Below are positions 45,247-56,939 of a stretch of DNA of 64,000 nt, one piece after another. Every line of letters begins with the position of its first letter. Position 1 is the stretch's first letter. Source of the stretch: Theropithecus gelada (taxonomy: Eukaryota > Chordata > Mammalia > Primates > Cercopithecidae); the NCBI RefSeq assembly GCF_003255815.1, contig NC_037689.1, forward strand, positions 18,763,253 to 18,827,252. Direction: 5' to 3'. Both the position numbers and the translations under genes were made by a program. The notes under the pieces were generated by a model. The model was not told where the DNA came from. It did not search any database and saw only the letters and a list, made by a program, of their open reading frames with translations.

Positions 45247-45698
45247 ATCTGGCAAATGCATTGTTTTCTATCTGTAATGGCCTTCGTTCATGTGGGATGG
45301 ACAGCGGTAGACATGGATGGTCTTGCTCTGGAGCTATGTTATCTTTGTCAACCTCTCTTATAGTATAATCCGAAGGGCTCAGGACTATCTAAGCATTCTG
45401 CAAAACACCACATGGATGCACTATGTTGATGGCATCACATTAATCAAACTAGATGAGCAAGAAGTGGAAAATATTTTGAAGTCTTGATAAAACACATGAG
45501 CTCCAGAGAGTGGGAGATAGATCCTATGAAAATTAGCGACCTATCAGATCAGTGAAGGTTTGGGGGACCCAGTGGACTAGGGCATGCTGGGCTCTCCCCT
45601 GCAAAGTAAAGGACAACAACTTACTGCGTTTCACACATCCCACCACCAAGAAAGGAGCACCATGTTTGGTAAGCCTCCTCAGAGTCTTAAGGCAGCAT

Positions 45699-45982
45699 TT
45701 TTTTTCTAATTTTATTTTTATTGAGACAGGGTCTTGCTCTGTCGCCCAGGCTGGCGTGCAATGGTGTGATCATGGCTCACTGCAGCCTTGACCTCCTGGG
45801 TTCAAGCAATCCTCCCACTTCAGCCTTCTGGGCAGCTGGGACCACAGGTGCATGCTACCACACTTGGCTAATTTTTTGATTTTTTGTAGAGACGAGGTTT
45901 CACTTTCTTGCCTAGGCTGGATCCTTCCACCTCAGCCTCCCAAAGTGCTGGGATTGGAGGTGTGAGCCACTGCACTCAGCCT
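45699..45982 (-). mobile_element. Alu SINE (AluJ-like) inside ERV
   Basis: Inverted Alu with duplication AGGCAGCAT (45690-45698 and 45983-45991). Confidence 0.95.
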
Positions 45983-46720
45983 AGGCAGCATGTTCTGCAC
46001 TTGGGAGTGAGTACCCATTGACTAGGTGAAACAAAAGGCTGCCAGTTTTGAGTGGAGCCCCAAGCGGGAAAGAGCTCTGCAGCATGTCCAGGCTGCAATG
46101 CAAGCAACCCTGTGGCTTGGACTATGTGACCTGGTACTCAAGATAAGTGTTGTGGGAAAAGATGTTGGATGGAGTTTATGGCAAGCCCCAATAGAAGAAT
46201 CAAAATGTAGATGCCTAGGGTTCTGGAATAAGAACATGCCATTTCAGAAAGCAACTCCCTGCATGTTACCGAGCCCTGGCAGAGATGGAGCATCTAAATA
46301 TAGAATATCAAGTGGCCATGTGATCAGAACTGCCGGTCATGAGCTGGGACTGTAAGACTTACCAAATCATAAATTCAAACAGGCCCAGCAGCAATCCTTT
46401 GTATGATGAGAATGGTACTCCTGGATTTTGTACATGTAGGATCAGAGGGCACAAGTAAGCTACACAAACAGGTACTATAGATGCCCATGCCATCCACCAC
46501 TGTGGCACCAGCATCTTTCCCTAGCTGACCTCATCTAGCCACGTTTGGGAAGTTCTTTATGACCAGCTGATGTGTAAGGAAAATAGCTTAATTCACAGAT
46601 GGGTCAACTTGGTATGCTGGTGCAAGCCAAAAATAGACAACTGCCGTGCTATACTCTACTCAATGATGGCCCTGAAAGACAGAAGTGAGGAAACATCCTC
46701 TCAGTGGGCATGTAATATGG

Positions 46721-47080
46721 TTTGGCTCAGTGTCCCCACCCAAATCTCACCTTGAATTGTAATAATCCCCACGTGTCGTGGGAGGGAGCCAGTGGGAGGT
46801 AATTGAATCATGAGGGTGGGTTTTTCCTGTGCTGTTCTCATGATAGTGAATAAGTCTCACAAGACCTGATGGTTTTATAACCATCAAAGGAAGAGTTCCC
46901 TTGCACAAGCTCTCCTGTCTGTCTCCATGTAAGATGTGCCTTTGTTCCTTCTTCACCTTCTGCCATGATTGTGAGGCCTCCCCAGCCATGTGGAACTGTG
47001 AGTTCATTAAATTTCTTTCCTTTCTAAATTACCCAGTGTGGGGTATGTCTTTATTGGCAGCGTGAGAACAGACTAATACA
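46721..47080 (+). mobile_element. Solitary MaLR LTR (MST/THE1-like) inside ERV
   Basis: 'aatatggtttggctcagtgtccccacccaaatctc ... gtgagttcattaaatttc ... cgtgagaacagactaataca'. A typical MaLR LTR without internal region. Confidence 0.92.
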
Positions 47081-48729
47081 GCATAGATCTGGGTGATGCA
47101 CCTGGTCATATACCTTGTGCAGAAAGAGAAGTGGTCTGAAGAAAGAAAATACACAGACTCACGGACAGTAACAAATGACCAGGCTGGTTGGTCAGGATCC
47201 TGGAAGGAGAAAGATTAGAAGATCAGGGACAAGGAGTTCTGGAGAAGAAGCATGTGGGGGAACCTATGAAGGTGGAAACAAAGTGTGAACATCTTTGTAT
47301 CACACATAAATATTCACCAGAGAGCATCTATTTTAGAAGAGGCACTAAACAATTAAGTGGACAAAATGACTCTGCCGGTTGACATCAGCCATCATCTATC
47401 ATTGACCACCTCAGTGATGGCACAATGCCATAATAGGTGCATGAATGAAGTAGCCATGGGGGCAGTGACAGGGGTTATTCATGGACCCAGTAGCATGGGC
47501 TCTCTCTCACTAAAGCTGATCTAACTATTGGCACTGTTGAATGTCCAACCTGTCATTAACAGAGATCAGTGCTAAACCCCAAATATGGCACTATTCCTCA
47601 AGTACACCAATCATCCACTTGGTAGCAAGTTGACCTCCACTCTGGAAAGGGCAATGATTCATTTTGACTGTGTTCAGTACATAGTTACAATACAGGTTTA
47701 TCTTTCCTGCCCACTGAGGCTCAGCTAGCTCTACTGCCTGAGTGAGGGCTTATAGAGAGTTCGATCCACTAATTTAGAATCTCACATAATATCACTTCAG
47801 ACAGAGGGACCCTCTTTACAGCAAATGAGACACGACAATGTCTATTTGGTCTATCACATGCTGTACCACCCAGAAGCTGTTGGCATGATAGAGAAAAGAA
47901 ATGGTTTGTTAATGATGTAGCTGATACACCAGTGTGGAGGTAAGATTCTGTGGGAATCTGAGGGTGGGATGCTATCCTCCAGGGAATTGTACTTATTCTG
48001 CATCATCAATGATTATATGGTGCTATAGCCCCAATAGGTGTGATATATGGATTCAGGAACTAAGAGGTAGAAGTAGGAGTGGCCCCACTTACTATCAATC
48101 CCATTGATCCACTTGGGAGATTTGTGCTTCTGGCCCCCATAATGGATCCACAGGTCTTGGTTCTCAGAAGAGGAAATGCTCATATTAGGGCATACAGTAG
48201 GATTTTCACTAAACGTTAAGAATCTGTGGCTTCCTAGTCTCTTCGGGCTCCTTAGGCCAAGTACCCAGCAAACCAGGAGAGGAGTCACCATCTCTGATCA
48301 CTAGGAGGAGACGGAGCTGCTGCCACACAGTTGGGACTGTGAGGAACATGGCTCCCAAATGATCCACTGATGGATCTCTTAGTACTCTTATGCCTGATGT
48401 TAATGGTAAATGGACAAGTTCAGCAGTCGCAGCCCAGGAAGGCCATGGTAACCCAGAGTTCAGCCCTTTCAGGTCTTTATCACCTCACCAGGAAAGGCAA
48501 CTAGATATCAGGGGTGCTAGTTAAGGGGAATCTATAAAAGGTGGAGGAGGAGGAGGATCTATTATGGCTTCAAAATCTACAGCAGCAGCAGCAGGAGAGG
48601 CTACAGTTCTGCCATTAACCCTTTTCTTTGAAGTTTCCCTGAAAACAAGCCTCCAGAATCTTGGACAAGCTCTTCCCAAATGGGGTAAACTCATCATAAG
48701 AAGCAAGTGGCTGAAGTGGCGCAAGGGTG

Positions 48730-49178
48730 GACTATAGCAGATACTATTGTGCCCTATCCAGATCCCTATTCTGGGCCAAGGAGGCCAATCATCCACTGGA
48801 TAGCAGGGCCAACCTACCTAGCCCCCAGCTGCTGAGGGCTCATAGCCATGTCCCCAATTCGGGAACTGTCCTCAGCTACAGTGAACTTCCTTGCCCAAGG
48901 ACATGCTTTTTCGCTGCTGCCAATGACTGGCTGGGTGCTGCAGGAATACAAAGGCCGAGGACCTACTGCCTCAAATTGGTACACTCTGAAGAGCCATCTC
49001 AGCTCCAGAGCTCCCTATAGGATTGTCTGAGGTCTCAGTTGCAACCGCTCTGCAAGTCAGCTTCTCCTTTGGCTCAGTTCTGCCTTCTTCATTCCCTTAT
49101 AGCTACATCTCCCAAGACGCTCCCTAATCAAACTTTATCTCAAAGTCTGTTTTCTGGGAATCCACCATAAGGTGGGGT
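48730..49178 (+). mobile_element. MLT2-like 3' LTR of the ERV
   Basis: Follows the pol remnant. The end region 'catctcccaagacgctccctaatcaaac ... ctcaaagtctgttttctggg' is the polyadenylation end typical of MLT2 and related LTRs. Exact borders are uncertain. Confidence 0.55.
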
Positions 49179-49396
49179 AAAAGCCTAGTTTGTGAAGAAA
49201 AGGGTTAAGGAAGGTCTCAGGTCCAAGAATGCCTTTCTCTGCACTCTTTACAGTTTACTTCTTGCTATTGCTATTGTTAACTACGAGAGTAAGAATGGAG
49301 GGGACATTGAAGCCAGAAGAAGGTCACGGGGTCAGACCTGAAGGCCACAGACCTAACCTATTTGTCCTGGAAAATTTGGTGAGCAAACATAGCAGG

Positions 49397-50937
49397 CAAG
49401 GTCACCTACATTTGTGGAGCTCATTGCAAAATGAAAATGTGGGGACCTTTGTTTAAAAAGCAGGAAAAACTGCTGTTACAGGCATTAAAATATAAAGCTT
49501 TTTCTTTTAAAAATGTTTCACTACTTATAAAACATAATAAAACATAATAAGGGTAATAGTGATACATAAATAACAACATAAACTGATAAATTACGAAACA
49601 ATAATATTTTGGTTATCATAACTTTATGTAATATAATAAATAATACTTTATTAATGTGATATCTTGATTGATCATAATATTTTTCTGGCTCACTTTTCTG
49701 AAAATTCATTTACTAGGTCATCAAAATTTATACTTTTAGCAACTTCATTTTCAATCGATATAAATTGAAAGCGACATCAGTCATTCTTGGCAAATGCGAG
49801 ATTGCAGATAACTGATAATTTTTAATTTTGAAAAAGATCTTTCTGCTGATGCAACTGTTATTAGAGCCGTTAAGAGAATTTTTATAGTCTGTGACAACAT
49901 TGGGATAAATTTCTGGTAACTTATTTCAAAATATATATTTCAGTACATCTAGAGTTGGTAATTCTCATGAAACAATTTTTCTAAAAAAATTTAACTCTTT
50001 ATACAAATCAGCTTTGTGCAAGTCTGAATTTAATTTTAAATGTAAATTTATATAACGACATTTGAATATTTTCTCTGACATTTCCTGTAACTTGTGGAGG
50101 TCATAGAAGAAATCAAAACTGGCTTCGTGACTTCTATATAATTCAAAATGCCTGTTTGTGCATTCTGTCACTGCATATTCAATTACAAGGAAAAATTAAT
50201 TTCAAAGTTGTCTTTGTTAATAATCAGTTCATCTGAAGTTTCCTAGGAAAATTGTATTCTTTTCTGTCCAAGTTGGCAATCTTTAAATTTAATTTTTATT
50301 TCTAAGCCTTTGGATATTTTTCATATAATATTGCAGTGGCTTTCAAAACCTGAGATTCTAAACTCTGAAAAATTCTAACAATTCTCTGATATGCTTTAAT
50401 GCAACAACCATGTGCATACTTTTATTTTTTAATAATTTACTGACAAAATTTACTGTCTGAGCTCTGTCAATTTCTGTCCTGGTGCTCAGGCAGGAGAGTT
50501 AATATTTGTGCAGACACCACAGGGGTGGGCTCCACGGATTGAAGGGCAAGCTGGCTTCCCACCCCATGCAGAGCCCCTCCTCTCTGCTGTACCACAGCTG
50601 CCACTTCTGCTGCAGCCATTGCCACTGCCAATCTGGGCCATGAACTGCCCGACACCCTGAACTGCCCCAAGGCATGCATGTGTGTCCTGGGCTCCCAGGG
50701 CAATCTCTTGGCCATGCTGTCGGCTGTGCCTGCCGCACCACCCAGTGTATCTGCGCTGCTCACGCATGTGCTCCATCGTCCCGTCAGATGTTACTGAGGA
50801 AACACAGGTTCAAAGATAACATTATCAAGAATTTCAAGATGGTTGCCAGTGGAGCATTAAGCCAAGTACAGGGCTCTTCTGAGAGGGGAGCCTGTGCTAT
50901 TTATTGCACAGGCTGCACACCCACGAAGCTGACCTTG
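49397..50937 (-). pseudogene. Decayed hAT (Zaphod/Tip100-like) transposon with transposase relic
   Basis: The terminal repeats are CAAGGTCA (49397-49404) and TGACCTTG (50930-50937). The 8-bp flanks ATAGCAGG (49389-49396) and TGAGCTGG (50938-50945) agree at five positions, as a worn hAT target duplication would. The minus strand encodes the hAT C-terminal dimerisation (hATC) signature: TVASAERSFSKLKIISYLQS, with ASAERSF encoded at 49832-49852. It is followed downstream by a decayed KARK-type tail near 49690. An upstream fragment (50171-49965) contains DLYKELNFFRKIVS, like the segment between the RNase H-like core and hATC in Zaphod/ZMYM-related proteins. Stops and frameshifts make it inactive. 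The right 450 bp is GC-rich and non-coding, as in these elements. The family name is inferred from memory; the superfamily call is stronger. Confidence 0.82.
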
Positions 50938-51029
50938 TGAGCTGGCTTCAGGCTGTGCTTCCTGGCCGATTCACTGGTCAGCGGATGCAAAATTGCTCGT
51001 CTTTGTTTGAGTGCCCCCAAAACAGACAG

Positions 51030-51225
51030 GCCCTGAGACAAGGATGCAGGTGCAAGTTGTTATTTGAAAGGCAGTCCCAGGAAGTCCAGCGAGAGGGTGG
51101 GGGAATTAAGACAGGGAAGTGGGGAAAGTCAATAAAGGATTGTTAATAAGTGGATTATCCTTAGGAGCAACTGGGGTGCAATCCTGTTGAGGACGTTCTT
51201 AGGGGCTGTGTAGAACACACCCTGG
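51030..51225 (+). repeat. Unnamed diverged repeat, copy D
   Basis: 'caggtgcaagttgttatttg ... agtcccaggaagtccagc ... aagacagggaagtgggg ... ggagcaactggggtgcaatcc ... tgttgaggacgttc' shares phrase order with 56940. Confidence 0.55.
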
Positions 51226-52608
51226 AATTGTACTACTGAGAGGCCAGGAAGTTGGGCTATGTATTCTCCAACTCCAATTCCTCATGCTCCTGTGCTCCTG
51301 GGACATTAATAGCCTGTCCCCCATCCCACCTCCCAACTCCCCAACCCAAGCACGGCCCTTGGCCTTCTGGAAGGGAAACACAAGAAGTCATGGGCCATGG
51401 GGGGGCTGTCTGCAGATGACCGACCTCCTGGGTGGAGTCTGGGGAGACGGCTGCATATACACTGGCCTCAGGACCCACGAGGGACTATTAACCTGGTGCT
51501 TTTCCCCTCACCCCTCCCACCCCTGCTCCCTGCACACACATGCACACAAACCGTGTGGGCCTTTCATTCATCCTTAACGCTGTAATTACCGCTTAATTTC
51601 CTCTTTACATTAGTATTGCAAATGCCTCCAACAACTTTATTTTCTTGCTTTATTTATACCAGTGAAAAGGCACTTAGAAGCAAATTACTCTTGCCTCCAT
51701 ATATCTCTCTACCTGTTTATCTCTGTGTTTATGGGGTGCCTATCATCATGGTATCTGGGCATTTAGACAGTCCCATTAGATCAAATTCATTACCTAAGAA
51801 AGGAAGAAAAACATACTCCACCTCCAGCCCTCTGCAGAAGCTGCTTGGTAGCACACCGAGGGCTCAGGCTCAGGGACACCTACCAACCCAGAGGCTCTTG
51901 TTTTCCAACCCAAGGAGAGGAATATTTTTAGCAAAGACGCGAATCTCCTCCTGGAATGAGGCATGGGGAGCTTTCAAACTAATGTGGAGGATCTATCGGA
52001 GGGCGGGTCCCAATATGTTGGACATTTAAAATCTGAAATGATTTCAATTTCATTGCTCTCCAAATAGCAAATTGAGCCCATTTTTCACAAACGTGGCTTT
52101 GTGCTCTGAACAGCTTCCATCCACTGGAAGATTCTGGATGTTAACTTCTTTTTCTTACTCTGGAGTTACAGAGGATGCCAAGTTCAAATATCACTGAGCA
52201 TCTCTTTATGCCCAGGCCTGCGTGGATCTTTTAAGGTTCCAGCTCCCCAGGCCGCCTGGGCACAATAATGGAGACCTCTGGCCTCTCAGTGAAGACAATC
52301 ACAGCCCGAGGCACCCTGCCCTACCCCTTCCCTGAACAATTTTGATTCCTTCCAGCCCCACCTTTTGCCCTGGGGCCTCCCTCTGTGTTTATTGGCCTGG
52401 CCTTGCCCCTCAGACTATGGTGACTACAATGACTCTCCTTCACTACAACTGGGATTCTGTCTTATGGCTCCTGTGGGCCGCCCTGACCAGACACTCTGTC
52501 AAGCCAGTGCTCTCAGGATTCCATATGGTGGTGTTTCTCCCAGGGAACCTCATGTAGGCCCAAATGAAAGAGTCCAAATTCTATTATGGGTGAGAAAATA
52601 TGAGCAAA
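51226..52608. other. Unassigned non-coding stretch
   Basis: Includes the overlapping frames 51284-51577 and 51616-52029 (137 residues), which have no recognised domain, and CA-containing sequence near 51530. No gene is supported. Confidence 0.45.
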
Positions 52609-52620
52609 GAAACCCTCGCC

Positions 52621-52918
52621 TTTTTTTTTTTTTTTTTTTTTTTGAGATAGAGTCTTGCTCTGTCGCCCAGGCTGGAGTGCAGTGGCGCAATCTCTGCTCA
52701 CTGCAAGCTCCGTCTCCTGGGTTCACGCCATTCTCCTGCCTCAGCCTCCCGAGTAGCTGGGACTACAGGCGCCTGCCACCACGCCCGCTAATTTTTTGTA
52801 TTTTTAGTAGAGATGGGGTTTCACCGTGTTAGCCAAGATGGTCTCGATCTCCTGACCTCATGATCCGCTCACCTTGGCCTCCCAAAGTGCTGGGATTACA
52901 GACATGAGCCACCGCATT
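52621..52918 (-). mobile_element. Alu SINE (AluY-like), slightly 5'-truncated
   Basis: Flanking repeats GAAACCCTCGCC (52609-52620) and GAAACCCTCACC (52919-52930). The inverted GGCCGGGCG end is cut short. Confidence 0.96.
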
Positions 52919-52933
52919 GAAACCCTCACCTTT

Positions 52934-52976
52934 TATGTATGTATGTATGAATGTATGTATGTATGTATGTACATAT
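52934..52976. repeat. (TATG)n microsatellite
   Basis: About ten TATG units with one TGAA variant. Confidence 0.96.
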
Positions 52977-53222
52977 GTTTCGAGACAGGATCTCACTCTA
53001 TTGCCCAGGCTGGAGTGCAGTGATGTGATCATATTTCACTGCAGCCTCGACCTTCCAGGCTCAAACAATCCTCCCAGCTCAGCCTCCCAAATAGCTGGGA
53101 TTACAGGTGCATGCCACAGCACCACCCTTTAATTTTTTATTTTTGTAGAGATGGGGTAACCCTATGTTGTCCAGGCTCATCTCGAACTCCTGGACTTGAG
53201 TGATCTTCCTCCTCCCGCCTTG
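52977..53222 (-). mobile_element. Alu SINE (AluJ-like), 5'-truncated
   Basis: Inverted old Alu that lacks the last block of the left monomer. Confidence 0.92.
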
Positions 53223-53990
53223 ACGCTTGCCTTTTAAAATTACAAAAGCAGTACATGTTAACTATATTTCTTTTCTTTTCTCACTCTGTTGCCCAGGCTG
53301 GAGTGCAGTGGTGTGATCTTGGCTCACTGCAACCTCCACCTCCCAGGCTCAAGTGATCCTCCCACCTCAGCCTTGAGAGTAAGCTGGGATCACAGGCGTG
53401 TGCCACCACACCTGGCTAATTTTTTTGTATTTTTTGTAGTGACAAGATTTCACCGTGTTTGCTCCGGGGCTCAAATAATTCACCTGCCTTGGCCTCCCAA
53501 AGTGCTGGGATTACAGCGTGAGCCGCTATGCCCAGTCAACTATATTTCTTTAAATGGAAAAGAAAAAACCCACCTCCAACTCAACAACACAGATAAGCAA
53601 CATAGTGATAATGGAAACCATCGAAAGTTCTACCTACTGAGAGTTAACCATCCTTGCCACATGTTGGTATACATCTGATCAGATTTTTACCTATGCAGAT
53701 ATATACATATCAACATATTTATTTAAACAAAATTAGGAATGCCATGTGAACTAATTCAGAAACTGCTTCGTTCACTTAACAATGACTTGTATTTTTCTAA
53801 ATAAAATTCGATCCACATGAATCTGTGACTGGCTGCCCTGTGTTCTGTTGTATGCATATATAACAGAACTTATAATACTGTAACTTACTAAATGTACCTC
53901 CTATGGTTCATTTAGTGCAGGTGCTCAGTGTTATGCAAACAACACTGTGATGAACTCACCTGTGTTAGTTATTTCATTACAATGACTTTC
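53223..53990 (-). mobile_element. LINE-like remnant split by an Alu
   Basis: 'aaaattacaaaagcagtacatgtt' and, after the Alu, 'gagttaaccatccttgcc', 'ttcacttaacaatgacttg' resemble an inverted old LINE 3' region. The family is uncertain. Confidence 0.45.
53274..53537 (-). mobile_element. Alu SINE
   Basis: Inverted Alu with 14-bp duplication AACTATATTTCTTT (53260-53273 and 53538-53551). Small deletions in the left monomer. Confidence 0.96.
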
Positions 53991-54379
53991 TACAATTGCG
54001 GGGTCACTTTGGAAGCCTTTAACTCATGGCTGAATTGCTCTCCAGGAAGCTTGTGCAGATTGATTGTTCCACCAGAGTGAAGAAGAACCTGGGCCCCAGG
54101 CCCGTTCTCAGCCCTCCTCTCCCTCCTCCAGTCAGTACATCTCTTTCCTGAATACCTCCATGGCTGGCCCCTGCAAACCAGACCAGCTCCAGGTGAAAAG
54201 GAGCTGCCTTTCCGGGGTGCTCTCTGCCTCCTGACACCCAGCCCTGCCACTTGCCTGTTGAGCTGCTGGCCTGTGAAGGGGCCTCACTGCCATGATGAAG
54301 CATAGTCAGGGCTTTGGGGGTGGGAAGCCAGGATTGGGGGCAGTGCTCACAAGGCTCCCCTCCCCACCCTATTCCACCA

Positions 54380-54640
54380 GACACATGGAAGGTCACCTGG
54401 AGGTCACCTGGGACAGTTCCTCCTGGGGCTCTGCAAATCCATTCCCACTTTAGCCTCCATTCCTGTGAAACCCTCCCAGAATCCCCATCCTGTCCTCTGC
54501 ATGCCCTCAGTGTGAATGCCACTTCCTCCACGGAGCCTTCCCTGATTCCAGACAGAAGGAGTCCCTCCCACCTGTAGTTTTGGAATCCTTTTATGGAGAC
54601 ATTGGTGTGGTTGTCTTATCCCTGCTTGTTCGTGAAAGGG
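54380..54640 (+). mobile_element. L2 LINE fragment
   Basis: 'gtgaatgccacttcctccacggagccttccctgattcc' is the characteristic L2 3' block. The 170-residue minus frame over this area is therefore doubtful. Confidence 0.6.
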
Positions 54641-55076
54641 TCATATATACAAAGTGGCCCTCAAATACCAAAGGAGCCAAGAAACCAAAGAATGAGGCAG
54701 ACAAATCCAGTGTGTCAGTAAAGGATGTTTTATTGTGGGAACTAATAGACAGAAGCACGGTCTTGGGCAGCGGGGACACAGCTAGATCTCCACACGGTTC
54801 CCCCCCTAGACCCAGGTTGTACACCACAGGGAAAGGGTATAAGAGCTCTGTGCAAAACAATGAGAGGCAGCCCTCCAGAGCAGGCGAGACTGCTATGTGC
54901 GTCAGAGCCTATAATTTGTGTGATAGCATCAAGGTTGACATGTTCTTACAATAGGGACAGTAAATAAAGTAGGAATCAAAGGCACTCATGGGACTAGAGC
55001 CAATCAAAATCAACATGGCGAATTGCCATCCAAGGTGGAGTCACTTTTGTCTCCACACCGCCACACTGCTTCTTGG
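54641..55076. other. Unassigned non-coding stretch
   Basis: No repeat or gene recognised. Confidence 0.45.
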
Positions 55077-55087
55077 CCAAGATATCT

Positions 55088-55397
55088 TTTTTTTTTTTTT
55101 TTTTTTTTTTGTTGAGACGGAGTCTCGCTCTGTCACCCAGGCTGGATTGCAGTGGTGTAATCTCTGCTCACTGCAATCTCCACCTCCCGGGTTCAAGCGA
55201 TTCTCCTGCCTCAGTCTCCCAGGTAGCTGGGATTATAGGCGTGAGCCACCACACCCAGCTAATCTTTTGTATTTTTAGTAGGCACGGGAATTTTGCCATG
55301 TTGGCCAGGTTGGTCTCCAACTCCTGACCTCAAATGACCCACCCACCTCGGCCTCCCAACGTGCTGAAATTATAGGCGTGAGCCACTGCGCCTGGCC
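55088..55397 (-). mobile_element. Alu SINE
   Basis: Inverted Alu with flanking CCAAGATATCT (55077-55087) and CCAAAATATCT (55398-55408). Confidence 0.97.
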
Positions 55398-55408
55398 CCA
55401 AAATATCT

Positions 55409-55835
55409 CTTACAACTACAACTGTATTTTGTTTACCAAAGGCAAGCATTGCTGTGTAGTTTCCAAGCCCGACTCTCCAAGGGTTTCCCATCTGAGACTC
55501 CTTGGGCAGGGAGGAGGTGAGTGTCTGACCAGAGAAGGGAGGAGACGAGAGAGGGAGCAGTTTACAAGTCCATCTTGGACCTTCTATGTCCCCCTATACC
55601 ACATACAGGGCTGAGGCAGGGTTTCTAGGACTCTAGGGAGCCCAGACTTTTCAGTCAGCATGGCTGCCATTCTAAGTGACTTTGGGGCCATGAGGAGGGC
55701 TTCTGAGATCGGAGGCCAAGCATCCACCAGCACATGGAAGTTCAAGGCAGGGGCACTGGTGATGGTAGAGTTATGACCATAGCAATTGTTACTAACTAGC
55801 AGTATTACCAGTACTACTGCTATAGCAACTCCTTC
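55409..55835. other. Unassigned non-coding stretch
   Basis: No repeat or gene recognised. Confidence 0.45.
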
Positions 55836-55932
55836 TTTCCCTCCCTCCCTCCCTCCATTCCTTCCTTCCTTCCTTCCTTCCTTCCTTCCTTCCTTCCTTC
55901 CTTCCTTCCTTCCTTCCTTCCTTCCTTCCTTC
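55836..55932. repeat. (CCTT)n microsatellite
   Basis: CCCT units then about 18 CCTT units adjoining an inverted Alu, hence an expanded Alu tail. Confidence 0.97.
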
Positions 55933-56229
55933 CTTTTTTTTTTACAAAGATGGGGTCTTGCTCTGTGGTCCAGGCTGGAGTGCAGTGGCACAATCACGGG
56001 TCACTGCAGCCTCAAACTCCTGGGCTCAAGTGATCCTCCTGCCTCAGCCTCCCGAGTAGCTGGGACCACAGGCATGCACCACCATGCCTGGCTAATTTTT
56101 TGGTATTTTTAGTAGAGACGGGGTTTCACCATGTTGGTCAGGCTGGTCTTTAACTCCTGACCTCAGGTGATTGCCTGCTGAGGCCTCCCAAAGTGCTGGG
56201 ATTACAGGCGTGAGCCACTGTGCCTGACC
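55933..56229 (-). mobile_element. Alu SINE
   Basis: Full-length inverted Alu. Confidence 0.95.
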
Positions 56230-56244
56230 CTATCCTTTACTTCT

Positions 56245-56535
56245 TCCAGCTCCTAGAGTATGCTGGTATTTCTTGCTTTGTGGCTGCATTACTTCAAACT
56301 GTTTCTGAGGTCATGTGATCTCCCACTACTCTGATCTACCTTCCTCTTAAAAGGATCCTTGTAATAATATTGGGCCCATGTGGATAAGGCAGGAGGATCT
56401 CTCCGTCTCAAAATCTTTTGCTTAATTACATCTGCAAAGTCTCTCTTGCCATGTAAAATAACACTCACAGGTTCTGAGAATTAGGATGTGGATGTCTTTG
56501 GGCCTATTACTTGGACTATCGCAGCCACTCTCTGT
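56245..56535 (-). mobile_element. MLT1-type LTR fragment, inverted
   Basis: 'tgctttgtggctgcattacttcaaac ... gcttaattacatctgcaaagtctc ... attaggatgtggatgtctttgggcc' is the inverted MLT1 signature. Confidence 0.78.
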
Positions 56536-56642
56536 GCTGCCTCCTTTATAAATAGTGATTGGATGGGTTAATGAAAGAATGAGCGGTATGGAACAGTGGG
56601 CCCTTAATTTGGGTTCTCCCGAAAGCAGACAATAACTTGGGA

Positions 56643-56932
56643 CTGGGCGCGGTGTAATCCCAACACTTTGTGGGGAAGAGGCAGGAGAATCACTTGAGTC
56701 CAGGAGTTTGAGACCAGCCTGGGCAACATAGGGAGATGCCCATCTCTACAAAAAGTAAAAATTAGCTGGGCACGGTGGTGCATAACTGTAGTCCCAGCAA
56801 CTCAAGAGGCTGAGGTGGGAGGATCGCTTGAGCCCAGGAGTTTGAGGTTGCAGAGAGCCGAGACTGTGCCACTGCACTCCAGCCTGGGTGACAGAGCGAG
56901 ACCCCGTCTCAAAACAAAACAAAACAAAATCC
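56643..56932 (+). mobile_element. Alu SINE (AluJ-like) with (CAAAA)n tail
   Basis: Alu with a 12-base gap in the first block ('gggcgcggtgtaatcccaac'). Confidence 0.93.
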
Positions 56933-56939
56933 CAAGAAC

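Larger units (their letters stand above)
44631..48729 (+). pseudogene. Decayed ERVL-type endogenous retrovirus, pol region
   Basis: Non-functional internal region of an ancient retrovirus-like element, read on the plus strand. Pieces appear in normal pol order. Reverse-transcriptase sequence lies at about 44640-45690, where the catalytic Y-x-D-D box is altered to YVDG (45422-45433). A connection/RNase H part lies at about 46026-46715 and 47081-47180. Integrase-like sequence follows at about 47400-48530. All frames are interrupted by stops and frameshifts, and three later insertions (Alu, Alu, MaLR LTR) break it. No 5' LTR or gag is seen in the window; the left edge stops at the Alu/hairpin junction. 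ERVL is inferred from the phrase content and from the MLT2-like LTR that follows. Assignment to another ERV class is possible. Confidence 0.7.

Noticed and set aside
45422..45433. Y-x-D-D-like box as evidence of an active reverse transcriptase
   Set aside because: The box reads YVDG and the surrounding frame is broken, so it is a relic.
54019..54531. 170-residue minus-strand open frame
   Set aside because: It overlaps an L2 fragment and shows no recognisable protein features.
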